From: an uncultured Alphaproteobacteria bacterium
GTDB taxonomy: Bacteria; Pseudomonadota; Alphaproteobacteria; MPNO01; UBA830
Assembly (NCBI GenBank): GCA_905479125.1
Contig: CAJQLI010000022.1
Location: 1-41,526 of the forward strand
Reading direction: 5' to 3'
DNA: 41,526 nucleotides
Every line of letters starts with the position of its first letter. Position 1 is the first letter of the stretch. The position numbers and the translations under genes were made by a program. The notes beneath the pieces are model-generated. The model searched no databases and was not told where the DNA came from. It saw only the letters and a program-made list of their open reading frames with translations. Below are positions 16,956-25,157 of the stretch, piece by piece.

Positions 16956-16958
16956 CGG

Positions 16959-18053
16959 TCACCCTTCCAGGCTTGAATCAGTCGTCGATTCGAACGGATC
17001 GACGTCGAGTTCAATCCCGATGCCCTGCGCGCGTGCTTTTTCGTAGAGAAGCCGCCCGATTACCTGGTCACCGACGCCCCAGAATGCGTTCTGTTTGAAG
17101 AACGTGATCTGGTTGTCGTCGGTGCGCCCGGCATCGCCGCGCATGACCTGGGCGAGATCAAAGACCTTGTCCCATGAAATTATGCCTTCCTCCGCCGCGC
17201 CCCAGACAATGGCGGTCCGGTCCAGCTTGTCCTGCTCGATCGAGTTACAGACCACTATGTCGGCGCGCTGCAAAGTGGTGTTGTCGATTTCACGCCGGGC
17301 TTCCGAGATGAAACCGGCTTCGTGCAGGCCCTTATTGGATGATACCAGTGAACAGACATGGGCGCCCGGTGACAGCCAGTCGCCGTCGAACGTCGGCACG
17401 TTGGAGTTTGTTGCAGTCAGCACGATATCCATGCCCTCGACCGCTTCGCGGGCGGTATCGACGGCCGTGACCTTCATGCCGAGAATCTGCGCCATCGATC
17501 CGGCGTACCGCTTGCGGTTATCTTCATTCGGGCTGAACACGAAGGCCTCTTCGATGTCCGGCATTGCCGCTTTTACGGCCGCAAGCTGGCCGCGTGCCTG
17601 ACCGCGTGACCCAAGAATACCGACGGTCTTTGAATTTTTCTTCGCCAGCCACTTGGTGCCGACGGCGGTCGCGCAACTGGTCGGAATGACGACGTTCTGG
17701 TTGACGCCCGGAAGTTCTTCGACTTCCAGCTCGCCGACCTGGATCGAGAGCAATCCACCGTTTTCGCCTTCGTAAATAACACGGACACGCGCGCCGCGAT
17801 GCGAATAGGTCTGACGTTTGTCTTCGTTGATGACGATCTTCTCCGTATGGAGGAGTGTTCCTATTGCATTTGCTGAATCCGGTGCGCCAATATGGACTGT
17901 CAGGCGTACGCCCTGCGGCGAATGAATGCGTTGGCGCAGTTCGGCCAGCCAGTCATTTTTTGACCAGTCGAGAAACCCCTGTTCCATGGCATCAACGGCT
18001 TCCTTGATCGTGATCAGCCCTTTTACGTCTTTCGGCCCGAGTACCAGCACCAT
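16959..18053 (-). CDS. Ornithine cyclodeaminase / mu-crystallin family enzyme
   Basis: A 364-residue protein with the family's order of elements: an N-terminal dimerisation part (IKEAVDAMEQGFLDW), a substrate-side segment, and a Rossmann NAD(P) domain with GILGSRGQARGQL. Typical later motifs follow: VLTATNSNVPTFDGDWLSPGAHV for the nucleotide site and AEEGIISWDKVFDL near the C-terminus. Family members include ornithine cyclodeaminases, alanine dehydrogenases and ketimine reductases; which reaction applies here cannot be read. It is transcribed divergently from the hydratase gene across a 63-base gap. Confidence 0.88.
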   Translation of the reverse strand: MVLVLGPKDVKGLITIKEAVDAMEQGFLDWSKNDWLAELRQRIHSPQGVRLTVHIGAPDSANAIGTLLHTEKIVINEDKRQTYSHRGARVRVIYEGENGGLLSIQVGELEVEELPGVNQNVVIPTSCATAVGTKWLAKKNSKTVGILGSRGQARGQLAAVKAAMPDIEEAFVFSPNEDNRKRYAGSMAQILGMKVTAVDTAREAVEGMDIVLTATNSNVPTFDGDWLSPGAHVCSLVSSNKGLHEAGFISEARREIDNTTLQRADIVVCNSIEQDKLDRTAIVWGAAEEGIISWDKVFDLAQVMRGDAGRTDDNQITFFKQNAFWGVGDQVIGRLLYEKARAQGIGIELDVDPFESTTDSSLEG

Positions 18054-18116
18054 TTTTGTTACCCCCCTTTATGTCGGATATACTCACAGCCTAATGGTTT
18101 AATCCGATACCTGGTA
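18054..18116. promoter_or_regulatory. Divergent promoter region with spaced inverted repeat TCGGAT / ATCCGA
   Basis: The 63-base gap between the cyclodeaminase-family gene and the hydratase gene contains TCGGAT at 18074-18079 and ATCCGA at 18102-18107, an inverted repeat spaced by 22 bases. It could be an operator for a regulator encoded elsewhere. The arms are short, so chance is possible. Confidence 0.3.
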
Positions 18117-19007
18117 TTGCCTGTGAAAAATTTACCGCAGAATCTCGAAAACGCCGTTGGGCGGACAGTTGTCGCCGAGGACATGATCAGCGCTGCCCCG
18201 ATTGCCGGGCTGATGGCGGCTCTCGGTCATGAAGGCCTGGTGCCCCGGTCAGGTGACGCAGTGCCGCCGCTTTGGCACGGCCTGTTTTGCACGGCGAAAC
18301 TGCCGCCCTCCCGGCTTGGCACTGACGGGCTGGCGAAAGACGAGGGGCTGTTACCGGCGGCATCTGATTATCCGAATAAGCTGTTTGGCGGTGCCCGGTT
18401 CGATTTTCGCCGACCGCTCCGTATCGGTGATGAGATTCGGAAAGAATCAGAAGTGATGTCCTTTGATCGGAAGGAGGGCAGGACGGGCCCGTTCATTGTC
18501 GGCCTGATCGAGCATCGTGTTTCCAACACTGACGGGATTGCCGTGGTGGAACAGAACGACATTATCTACCGGGCGGCGACAGGACCGGCTCGAACGCTGT
18601 CGAATGGCGGGCAGGCCAAGCCCCCTGAACCGGCAAAACTGCCAGCGGCACCGGTCTGGTCACGGACAATAACGCCGGACCCGGTGTTGATGTTTCGTCA
18701 TTCGGCGGTAACATTCAATAGCCATCGTATTCACTACGACCGCGATTACGTTCGGGAAAAAGGCTATCCGGGCTTGCTGGTTCAGGGAACCCTGATTGCG
18801 CGGATGATGCTCGATATGGTGGCAACCGAGGCACCGGCATTTGAAATTGGCGCATTCTCGTTCCGGTCCGGCCGCCCGATCTATGACGACGGTCATTTCA
18901 CGCTTGGCGGCGCACCGTCAGCGGACGGAGATTGGATCGACCTGTGGGCGGCGGACCATGCGGGAAGGGTTGGGATGACGGCAAAGGCGCAACCGCCGGG
19001 TCTCTGA
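18117..19007 (+). CDS. MaoC/FAS1-like two-domain acyl-CoA hydratase (mesaconyl-C4-CoA hydratase-like)
   Basis: The 296 residues form two hot-dog halves. The C-terminal half has the hydratase segment FRHSAVTFNSHRIHYDRDY with GYPGLLVQGTL, typical of mesaconyl-C4-CoA (3-methylfumaryl-CoA) hydratases and FAS1-like dehydratases, where the Asn/His cluster activates water on a CoA thioester. The N-terminal half carries LFGGARFDFRRPLRIGDEI. The first possible start is TTG at 18117; GTG at 18123 is equally plausible, and neither has a clear ribosome-binding site. No other itaconate or hydroxypropionate genes are nearby, so the exact substrate is open. The gene abuts the convergent Sel1 gene without a gap. 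Confidence 0.82.
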   Translation: MPVKNLPQNLENAVGRTVVAEDMISAAPIAGLMAALGHEGLVPRSGDAVPPLWHGLFCTAKLPPSRLGTDGLAKDEGLLPAASDYPNKLFGGARFDFRRPLRIGDEIRKESEVMSFDRKEGRTGPFIVGLIEHRVSNTDGIAVVEQNDIIYRAATGPARTLSNGGQAKPPEPAKLPAAPVWSRTITPDPVLMFRHSAVTFNSHRIHYDRDYVREKGYPGLLVQGTLIARMMLDMVATEAPAFEIGAFSFRSGRPIYDDGHFTLGGAPSADGDWIDLWAADHAGRVGMTAKAQPPGL

Positions 19008-19526
19008 TCACTGTTTGGCGTCAGGGTCTTTCGGCGCATTCGCTTTTTGCCAGTCACGCGCTTTCTGGCGTGCTTCGCGCTGCATCTCCCGGGACAGGAA
19101 GCGCCCGACCTTCGCGGTATAGGAAATGGCGTCCTTGTTGCCCCCGCGTCCTGAAATGATGAACCATTTCAACGCTTCGACCATGTCCTGCTCGATGCCC
19201 TCGCCCAGCATCAGGGCTGAGCCCAGGCTCTGCTGCGCATCGGCGTTCCCGAGATTGGCGGCCTTCAGAAACAAATCCGTTGCCGCTTTTTCGTCTTTCG
19301 TGATCCCGCGGCCCGATGCGTACATCTGGCCGAGTACATACATTGCCCCGGCATCCCCGGCCTCGGCGGCGGGTTGTAGATATTTCAGCGCTTCTTTGTA
19401 TTTACCGTGCTGGAATGCCTGAATGCCTTTTTGCGCAGACGCGTAGGCCGCGTGTGTCGCAAACAACGCGAGCAGGAAGGCGATTGTTCCCGACCGCATC
19501 ATGTTTTTGAATTTTGCCATACCCAT
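19008..19526 (-). CDS. Exported Sel1-repeat (SLR/TPR-like) protein
   Basis: The 172 residues start with a signal peptide (hydrophobic 13-27, AYA-S cleavage near 28-31). Two to three Sel1-like helical repeats follow, with consensus pieces GDAGAMYVLGQMYASGRGITKD and GNADAQQSLGSALMLGEGIEQD. The C-terminus is lysine/arginine-rich. Sel1 proteins act as periplasmic or secreted scaffolds; the partner here is unknown. The start at 19526 has AAGG about 7 bases upstream; ATG at 19520 is an alternative. Confidence 0.85.
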   Translation of the reverse strand: MGMAKFKNMMRSGTIAFLLALFATHAAYASAQKGIQAFQHGKYKEALKYLQPAAEAGDAGAMYVLGQMYASGRGITKDEKAATDLFLKAANLGNADAQQSLGSALMLGEGIEQDMVEALKWFIISGRGGNKDAISYTAKVGRFLSREMQREARQKARDWQKANAPKDPDAKQ

Positions 19527-19571
19527 CGCTCAGCCTTACACCAATTAAGTGCCGGTGGGTACAGCGGATCT

Positions 19572-20135
19572 TTAAGTGTTCTGGCCCGGTTTCCAGAGTA
19601 CGTCCGTTTTGCCATCGTCATTGGCGGCACGCGCCATCACGAAAAGAAGGTCCGACAGCCTGTTCAGGTATTTGAGACCATGAGTGTTGATCGGTTCCTC
19701 TGCAGCGAGGGCCGTCAGCACCCGCTCGGCGCGCCGGCAGACCGTGCAGGCCAAATGCAGTGAAGCCGCAAAGTCCGTTCCACCACGGAGCACGAATGAA
19801 CGCAGCGGTTCCAGATTTTCGTTTGCCTGATCGATTTCGCCCTCCAGGCGGTCCACCTGGCCCGGCTGGATGCGCAGGTTGCCGTCTGTGTGGTCATCAC
19901 CGGGACGTGTGACGTCCGCGCCGAGATCGAACAGATCATTCTGTATGCGCGACAGCACGGCATCGGTCGTTTCCGGATCGGCGAAGCGCCGTGCCAGCCC
20001 GATCATGGCATTGGTCTCGTCGATGTCTCCCTGGGCGTGGACGCGTAGCGAATATTTCGCGACCCGGCTGCCATCGCCAAGTGAAGTTTCGCCGCCGTCA
20101 CCGCCGCGTGTATAGATTTTGTCGAGTTTTACCAT
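19572..20135 (-). CDS. ATP:cob(I)alamin adenosyltransferase, PduO type
   Basis: A 187-residue enzyme that attaches the adenosyl group of ATP to cob(I)alamin, making adenosylcobalamin. The N-terminal YTRGGDGGETSLGDG loop binds ATP. The later helices CRRAERVLTALA and LNRLSDLLFVMAR carry the conserved Arg, Glu and Asn-Arg-Leu-Ser-Asp residues of the PduO/MMAB family, and the length matches. It lies 18 bases downstream of the aspartic protease gene on the same strand, a conserved-looking but functionally unexplained pair. No cobalamin riboswitch is visible upstream. Confidence 0.95.
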   Translation of the reverse strand: MVKLDKIYTRGGDGGETSLGDGSRVAKYSLRVHAQGDIDETNAMIGLARRFADPETTDAVLSRIQNDLFDLGADVTRPGDDHTDGNLRIQPGQVDRLEGEIDQANENLEPLRSFVLRGGTDFAASLHLACTVCRRAERVLTALAAEEPINTHGLKYLNRLSDLLFVMARAANDDGKTDVLWKPGQNT

Positions 20136-20153
20136 TGTGTTCTTTCGGATAAG

Positions 20154-20873
20154 TCAGGGTTTCAGAATCATCGTATCGCCGCGGACTTCATAGCCCGAGA
20201 GCCTGTTCAGAAATGCCAGCCCGAGCAGTGATTCCGTCAGGCCGTTCTGGCTGATGGCCGCCTGGACGTTTCGTGCACGGATCGGGCCCACGGATATTTC
20301 CGCGAGCGACACCCCGGCCGACCACGCAGTGCCGTTTGCTGTCTGGGTGCGTAAACCGTATCGAAGCCGGTCGGTATCGAAGCCGACAGCGCGGGCGTCG
20401 GCAGGACTGAGCGCAACGAGGCTGGCGCCTGTATCCACCAGGAACCTGACGGGCTTTCCGTCTACGGTGGCGGTCAGCCGGAAATGTCCGTCACCGCTTC
20501 GCCGGATGGCGACATTGCCTTCGCCCGTCATCAGGCCCATGTCTGGTCTGAGTTCGCCGACAATACGATTGCCCATGTTCTGAAAGTCCGTCCGGTAGCT
20601 GTAGCCGAGCACCGCCACTGCGCCGATCGCGACCCAGACTGCCGCATGGCGCAGCATTGTGCCCGCACCTGTATCCCTGCCGGCCATCAGTGCACTGGCG
20701 AGTACCACCAGTAGAATGACGTGATGCGCCAGATATGGCTGGGCGTCGGCATTGGACAGGACCCCAGGGAATTGCCAGCTGAGCAGGTAAAGCAGCCCGG
20801 CCGCGGCAAGCGAGCCTAGGAGCAGCCATATCCAGAATGGTTTCCGTGGTTTTTCGGAGCCGTGATCGGTCAT
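20154..20873 (-). CDS. Membrane-anchored retropepsin-like aspartic protease (TIGR02281-like)
   Basis: The 239 residues begin with three predicted membrane helices (about 13-33, 48-64, 77-92). A soluble domain follows with the catalytic motif FLVDTGAS (DTG at 147-149). The second conserved segment is LLGLAFLNRLSGYEV near 216-230, as in bacterial clan AA proteases of the TIGR02281 type. Such single-domain enzymes work as dimers, here probably on the periplasmic face. Substrates are unknown. It is divergent from the MarR gene, with 87 bases between the starts. Confidence 0.88.
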   Translation of the reverse strand: MTDHGSEKPRKPFWIWLLLGSLAAAGLLYLLSWQFPGVLSNADAQPYLAHHVILLVVLASALMAGRDTGAGTMLRHAAVWVAIGAVAVLGYSYRTDFQNMGNRIVGELRPDMGLMTGEGNVAIRRSGDGHFRLTATVDGKPVRFLVDTGASLVALSPADARAVGFDTDRLRYGLRTQTANGTAWSAGVSLAEISVGPIRARNVQAAISQNGLTESLLGLAFLNRLSGYEVRGDTMILKP

Positions 20874-20942
20874 GAAATGGATGTAGCGCGCATCAACCTA
20901 AAATGCGAGCATCTGCGGACAGGATTGTCGATTCGCGATAAG

Positions 20943-20958
20943 AAGTGTATATACACTT
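20943..20958. promoter_or_regulatory. 16-bp perfect palindrome at the MarR start (likely operator)
   Basis: AAGTGTATATACACTT is a perfect 16-base palindrome ending two bases before the MarR ATG at 20961. It takes the place of the ribosome-binding site and may overlap a -10-like TATATA. MarR dimers usually bind such palindromes in their own promoter. It also faces the divergent protease gene, whose start is 70 bases away. Confidence 0.65.
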
Positions 20959-20960
20959 AT

Positions 20961-21425
20961 ATGGCAGATCAAAAAACTTCCCAGAAGCCGATCCAGGTAA
21001 AAGTTGCGTGGCACTGCACGTGTTTTAACGTTCGCCGGGCCTCCCGCGCGGTCACGGAGTTCTACGACGGCATCATGGCGCCGAGCGGTATCAAGGCGAC
21101 ACAGTTCACGATGCTGGGCGCCGTCGCGTTGATGGGGCCTGCTTCCGTGACCCGGCTTGCCGAACATTTGGCGCTCGACCGGACAACGCTGACGCGGAAT
21201 CTGAAAGTCCTTGCTGAACAGGGCTTTGTGGAAATATCTGCGGGTGAGGACCGGCGTGAACGCGTGGTGCGCCTGACTGCCGAAGGTCAGGCGGCTATCG
21301 AGCGGGCGACACCGGTATGGCATGAAGCACAGGATGCCCTGACAGCGCGTTTCGGCGAGGAACGCTGGCGCCGGATGATCGAAGATATGAATGACTTGGG
21401 CGCACTGGTTGAAGAAACCGACTGA
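20961..21425 (+). CDS. MarR-family transcriptional regulator
   Basis: ATG at 20961 gives 154 residues. An upstream frame starting at 20862 would overlap the divergent gene and the palindrome and adds no family sequence. The N-terminal WHCTCFNVRRASRAVTEFYD helix is typical of a MarR subgroup. The winged helix-turn-helix spans about 55-110 (SVTRLAEHLALDRTTLTRNL recognition region, wing GEDRRERVVRLT). Two cysteines (about 19 and 21) could make it redox- or metal-responsive, but that is speculation. A likely target is the LLM oxidoreductase gene 104 bases downstream or its own promoter. Confidence 0.9.
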   Translation: MADQKTSQKPIQVKVAWHCTCFNVRRASRAVTEFYDGIMAPSGIKATQFTMLGAVALMGPASVTRLAEHLALDRTTLTRNLKVLAEQGFVEISAGEDRRERVVRLTAEGQAAIERATPVWHEAQDALTARFGEERWRRMIEDMNDLGALVEETD

Positions 21426-21529
21426 TCGCTGAAACCAGTTGTTTAAGCTCCGGATCCGGCAAGACGGGTCGTTTGCGACCGCCGCGAACAGTCAGTACTG
21501 TGCCGGCTGGTCGGCTGAAAGGATGGTTC

Positions 21530-22615
21530 ATGGAATTCGGCATATTTTCAAACGGGTTCCGCCCGCATACCACTGCGGCGCAAACATATGACGAGGATAT
21601 CTATGAGATCGTCCTCGCCGACCAGCTTGGGTTTCGTGATGCGTATATCAGCGAACACCATGGGGAGCCGCCTTATATAAACCGGGTAGACACCATTCCG
21701 ATGCCCGAATTGCTGATGGCCAAGGCCGCCGGACTGACCAAACATATCCGGATGGGCGCCGCGGTTCGCCTGCTGCATCTTCACCATCCGCTGGATGTCG
21801 CTGTGCAGGCGGCGGTGACAGAACACCTTCTCGGCAAGGGCCGCTTCATCTTCGGGTTCGGATCGGGTTTTCCGTCACCCCTGTTTTGCGAAGAACGCGG
21901 CTTGAGCTTCGATGACCGGCATGCCCGGCTTGATGAATCGCTCGAATTCATCCTGAAATGCTGGGGCAGCGACGACATATTCGACTGGGATGGCGAGCAC
22001 TGGCAGGGCAAGGGAGTCGTCGCGCTACCGAAACCCCTGTCCGGGTCCGGGCTGCCCATGGCGACGGCAACCGATTCAGAATCCACCATCCGGATGTCTG
22101 CAGAACGTGGCTACACGCTGTTATCGGCTTTCCTCGAATCCGCTGAAAGGCTGAAACCCAAGGCCGACCTGTATGAGAAGTACGCCGAGGCGGTGGGCAT
22201 TTCGGCGGCCCGGCGTAACATCACCGCGTCACGGATTGTCTATGTCGCGGATTCCTATGATGAAGCGGTAGCGGACATGCGCGAGGCGGTTACGCACGAA
22301 ATCAGTGTTCAGGCGGAACGCGGTTTTCTCACGATGCTCAAGAATGTCTTCAATCTCGAAGTGCCTAATGACGAAGGGGCAATCGATGTCCTCGCCGATA
22401 CAGGGATGTACCTGCTGGGCGATCCCGAAAGCGTCGCCGCGCGGATAGAGGAATTTTACGATGCCGTTGGTGGTTTCGGGACGTTCCTCATTGTCACCGG
22501 CAAGAACTGGGCGACGCGGGAAAAGCGCGCGCGTTCCATGACCCGGTTTATGGAAGAGGTGGCACCGAAACTCCGTCACCTCGATCCCGGCGAATCACAG
22601 GTTGCTGCAGCGTAA
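21530..22615 (+). CDS. LLM-class flavin-dependent oxidoreductase (luciferase-like monooxygenase)
   Basis: ATG at 21530 has AAAGGA eight bases upstream; a longer frame from 21473 adds 19 residues with no homology. The 361 residues have the bacterial-luciferase TIM-barrel signature: the N-terminal MEFGIFSNGFRP strand, GFRDAYISEHHGEP around residue 40, the GAAVRLLHLHHPLDVA segment, and LGKGRFIFGFGSGFP for the flavin phosphate. Family members use reduced FMN or F420 on diverse substrates, which cannot be named here. It follows the MarR gene on the same strand and may be its target. Confidence 0.9.
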   Translation: MEFGIFSNGFRPHTTAAQTYDEDIYEIVLADQLGFRDAYISEHHGEPPYINRVDTIPMPELLMAKAAGLTKHIRMGAAVRLLHLHHPLDVAVQAAVTEHLLGKGRFIFGFGSGFPSPLFCEERGLSFDDRHARLDESLEFILKCWGSDDIFDWDGEHWQGKGVVALPKPLSGSGLPMATATDSESTIRMSAERGYTLLSAFLESAERLKPKADLYEKYAEAVGISAARRNITASRIVYVADSYDEAVADMREAVTHEISVQAERGFLTMLKNVFNLEVPNDEGAIDVLADTGMYLLGDPESVAARIEEFYDAVGGFGTFLIVTGKNWATREKRARSMTRFMEEVAPKLRHLDPGESQVAAA

Positions 22616-22691
22616 ATTTTCTTTAAGCCGGGGGGCGTTTGCTATCGATGTCCCCTGACACTCTCACAAACAGCTTTATGGCGGCCCTGAA

Positions 22692-23567
22692 TTGATCCTG
22701 AAAATCCTATCCGTCATTGCGCCAGTCTTTGTATGCGCCGGAATCGGGTTTGTCTGGGGGCGGACCGGCAGGGCCTTCGATACCCGCATGGTCGGTGCTC
22801 TCGCATTGAATATCGGCATGCCCTGTCTGGCATTTTCAGCTCTGACCAAGCTGAAGGTCAGCCCCGAAGCCTTCGCCGCGATGGCCGGGGCCTATGCGCT
22901 GGTGCTTGCATGTTTTCTCGGCGTCGGGCTGATCACGATTACGCTGATGCGTCTGCCCGCCCACACTTTCCTGCCGGTATTCACGTCGTCCAATACCGGC
23001 AATATGGGCCTGCCTCTATGCCTGTTCGCATTCGGCCCCGAAGGGCTGGCGCTCGGAATATGCATTTTTGTTCTCTCGTCGGTATTCAGCTTTACCGCCG
23101 GGTGGAGCATTTACGCGGGGCGGGTCGCGGCTGACGTGTTCTACAACAACCCCCTGATCTATGCGGTCGCTGTGGCGCTGATCTTCATGTCCACGGGAAT
23201 AGAGCCGCCGGTCTGGCTTGCCAATACGACGGCGCTGATGGGCGGACTTGCCATTCCGCTAATGTTGATCTCCCTCGGCGTAGCGATTTCCAACATGAAG
23301 GCCGAAGGGGCCGGGCGTATCATCATCGTTTGCGTGATCAAGCTGCTGGCCGGATTTTCCGTCGGTTATGCGATTGCCACAATCCTCGGTCTCGACGGTG
23401 CAGCGCGGGGCGTGCTGATCATTCAATCGGCTATGCCGGTTGCTGTTCACAACTACATGTTTGCGCAGCGCTTCAACCGGAACACCGCGGATACGGCCAG
23501 TATGATCCTTATCTCGACGACGATGGCACTTGCTTGCCTCCCCCTATTGATGCTGATCGTTCTGTAG
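22692..23567 (+). CDS. AEC-family (auxin efflux carrier-like) transporter, copy 1
   Basis: A 291-residue, roughly ten-helix inner-membrane protein. The AEC/PIN family is recognised from paired Asn/Gly-rich breaks (NIGMPCLAFSAL, SSNTGNMGLPLCLFAFG) and the C-terminal IQSAMPVAVHNYMFA segment. Bacterial members move dicarboxylates such as malate or other organic acids. The likely start is TTG at 22692, since the nearby ATG at 22678 runs into a stop. The paralogue at 23580 follows after 12 bases. Confidence 0.9.
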   Translation: MILKILSVIAPVFVCAGIGFVWGRTGRAFDTRMVGALALNIGMPCLAFSALTKLKVSPEAFAAMAGAYALVLACFLGVGLITITLMRLPAHTFLPVFTSSNTGNMGLPLCLFAFGPEGLALGICIFVLSSVFSFTAGWSIYAGRVAADVFYNNPLIYAVAVALIFMSTGIEPPVWLANTTALMGGLAIPLMLISLGVAISNMKAEGAGRIIIVCVIKLLAGFSVGYAIATILGLDGAARGVLIIQSAMPVAVHNYMFAQRFNRNTADTASMILISTTMALACLPLLMLIVL

Positions 23568-23579
23568 CGGGTAGGGCAG

Positions 23580-24461
23580 ATGGAAATTATCAGCCAGCTC
23601 AGCGGTATCGTCGTTCCGGTTTTCATCTGCGTCGCGTTCGGCGTGTTGTGGGCCAAAGTCGGCACGCCCTTCGATACCGGCTTGATCACGTCGCTGGTCT
23701 ATAACATTGGTGTTCCCTGCCTGATTGTCGCGACCTTTCAGAAGGTTACGCTCGACCCCGATGCGATGGCAGAGATCGCCCTGGCGAGCCTCGCCTGTTA
23801 TGTGTCTTTTACCCTGCTGGCCTATCTGCTCATCCGGGCCTTACGCCTGGAAACGGCATCTTATCTGCCCGCACTGATGTTTCCGTTGACCGGCAGCATG
23901 GGCTTGCCGGTTTCCTATTTCGCCTTCGGCGATCCGGGGCTCGCCCTTGCGATTGTCTATTTCGCTATCGGTACAATCGGGTCCTTTACGATCGGTTCGG
24001 CGATTGCGGAGGGAAAATTTTCGTTGCGTGGGGTTTTCCGGATCCCGGTGCTTTATGCCGTCGCGATCGCCCTGGCGATGCAGCTGACGGGGCTGCGGAT
24101 GCCCGAATGGATATTCAATACGGTTGATCTTCTGGGTGGCATGGTCATTCCGGCACAACTTGTCGCCCTTGGGTTTTCGCTGTTGCAGCTTCGGGTCGGC
24201 GGGATGGCGCGGAGCGCTTTTCTCGGTGTGTTTCGTCTGGCGATGGGGGTCGCCGTTGGTTTTTTCATCGCCGACCTGTTCGACCTTACAGGCGCCGCGC
24301 GGGCGATTGTGATCATTCAGAGCGCTATGCCTGTTGCGGTCTCAAGTTACCTTTTTGCCGAGAAATTCAATCGGCAACCGGCTGAGGTCGCCGGGATGGT
24401 TGTTGTGTCTACCGCGGTTTCCTTTATAACCCTGCCGTTTCTTTTGTTGCTGGTGCTTTAA
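23580..24461 (+). CDS. AEC-family transporter, copy 2
   Basis: A 293-residue paralogue of the preceding gene, aligned along the whole length: both start with a GIV/APVFxCVAxGxxW helix, both have YNIGVPCL/LNIGMPCL and a GSMGLPVSYFAFG/GNMGLPLCLFAFG break, and both end with IQSAMPVAV and NRxxAxxAxM. The copies have diverged substantially, so they may be an old tandem duplication working as separate carriers or as a heteromer. ATG at 23580 with GGGTAGGG upstream. Confidence 0.9.
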   Translation: MEIISQLSGIVVPVFICVAFGVLWAKVGTPFDTGLITSLVYNIGVPCLIVATFQKVTLDPDAMAEIALASLACYVSFTLLAYLLIRALRLETASYLPALMFPLTGSMGLPVSYFAFGDPGLALAIVYFAIGTIGSFTIGSAIAEGKFSLRGVFRIPVLYAVAIALAMQLTGLRMPEWIFNTVDLLGGMVIPAQLVALGFSLLQLRVGGMARSAFLGVFRLAMGVAVGFFIADLFDLTGAARAIVIIQSAMPVAVSSYLFAEKFNRQPAEVAGMVVVSTAVSFITLPFLLLLVL

Positions 24462-24530
24462 TGTATCGTTATCTGCGTGGGACTAATTTCCTTGCCAGCA
24501 CGCGTTTCCTACCCCAAATGCAGGGTACTG

Positions 24531-25157
24531 ATGGATAATTCTCAATTCTCGCTTTCACCGACCGTAATCCGGCTTCTGGTTGCGCTTGCTGTGATCCAGG
24601 CCATCCGCGCAATTCTGCCCTCGGAATTCGACGCCTACCTGTTGTTTTTCCTCGGGTTTGACCTGTTTCGCGGAGGGGAGCTGAATCTGATCTGGATTTA
24701 TGGCGCGGTGACGTCGGTCTTCGTCCACGGCGGCTGGCTGCACCTGTTGTCCAATGCGACATGGGTCGTTGTTCTGTCGCCGCAGATTTATCCGCACCTT
24801 CAGGGAAAACGGTTCATCGCGTTTTTTGTCGTGACCGGCACGGTCGGTGCCCTGACGCATGCACTTTTGAACTGGGGCGAAAGCCAGATACTGGTTGGCG
24901 CCTCGGGTGCGGTATTCGGGCTTCTGGGCGCGGGCGCATACGTCATGATTCGTGGCCGCGACGGCTATTCAAAGCCCACCGCAAAAGATTTTGCCCAATA
25001 TGTTCTGGTGATGATGATAGTGAATATCGGATATGCCGTGCTCAGCGAAGGTAATGTAAGCTGGGAGGCACATGCCGGTGGCTTCTTTGCCGGATTAGCG
25101 TTCTTCCCCTTTATGCGCCGCCGCCCACCGTCACCCGGACTGACGATCGTCCACTAG
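24531..25157 (+). CDS. Rhomboid-family intramembrane serine protease
   Basis: ATG at 24531 (AGGG five bases upstream) gives 208 residues with about six membrane helices. The rhomboid catalytic pieces are all present: the HGGWLHLLSN loop (66-75), the catalytic serine in GASGAVFGLLGAG (S125), and the catalytic histidine in WEAHAGGFFAG (H181). These enzymes cleave membrane helices of other proteins. It ends four bases into the convergent diiron-oxidase fusion gene. An in-frame GTG at 24477 would add 18 residues and looks less likely. Confidence 0.92.
   Translation: MDNSQFSLSPTVIRLLVALAVIQAIRAILPSEFDAYLLFFLGFDLFRGGELNLIWIYGAVTSVFVHGGWLHLLSNATWVVVLSPQIYPHLQGKRFIAFFVVTGTVGALTHALLNWGESQILVGASGAVFGLLGAGAYVMIRGRDGYSKPTAKDFAQYVLVMMIVNIGYAVLSEGNVSWEAHAGGFFAGLAFFPFMRRRPPSPGLTIVH

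Noticed and set aside
20136-20153. Cobalamin riboswitch upstream of the adenosyltransferase
   Set aside because: Only 18 bases separate it from the upstream gene and no B12-box is visible there or before the protease gene.
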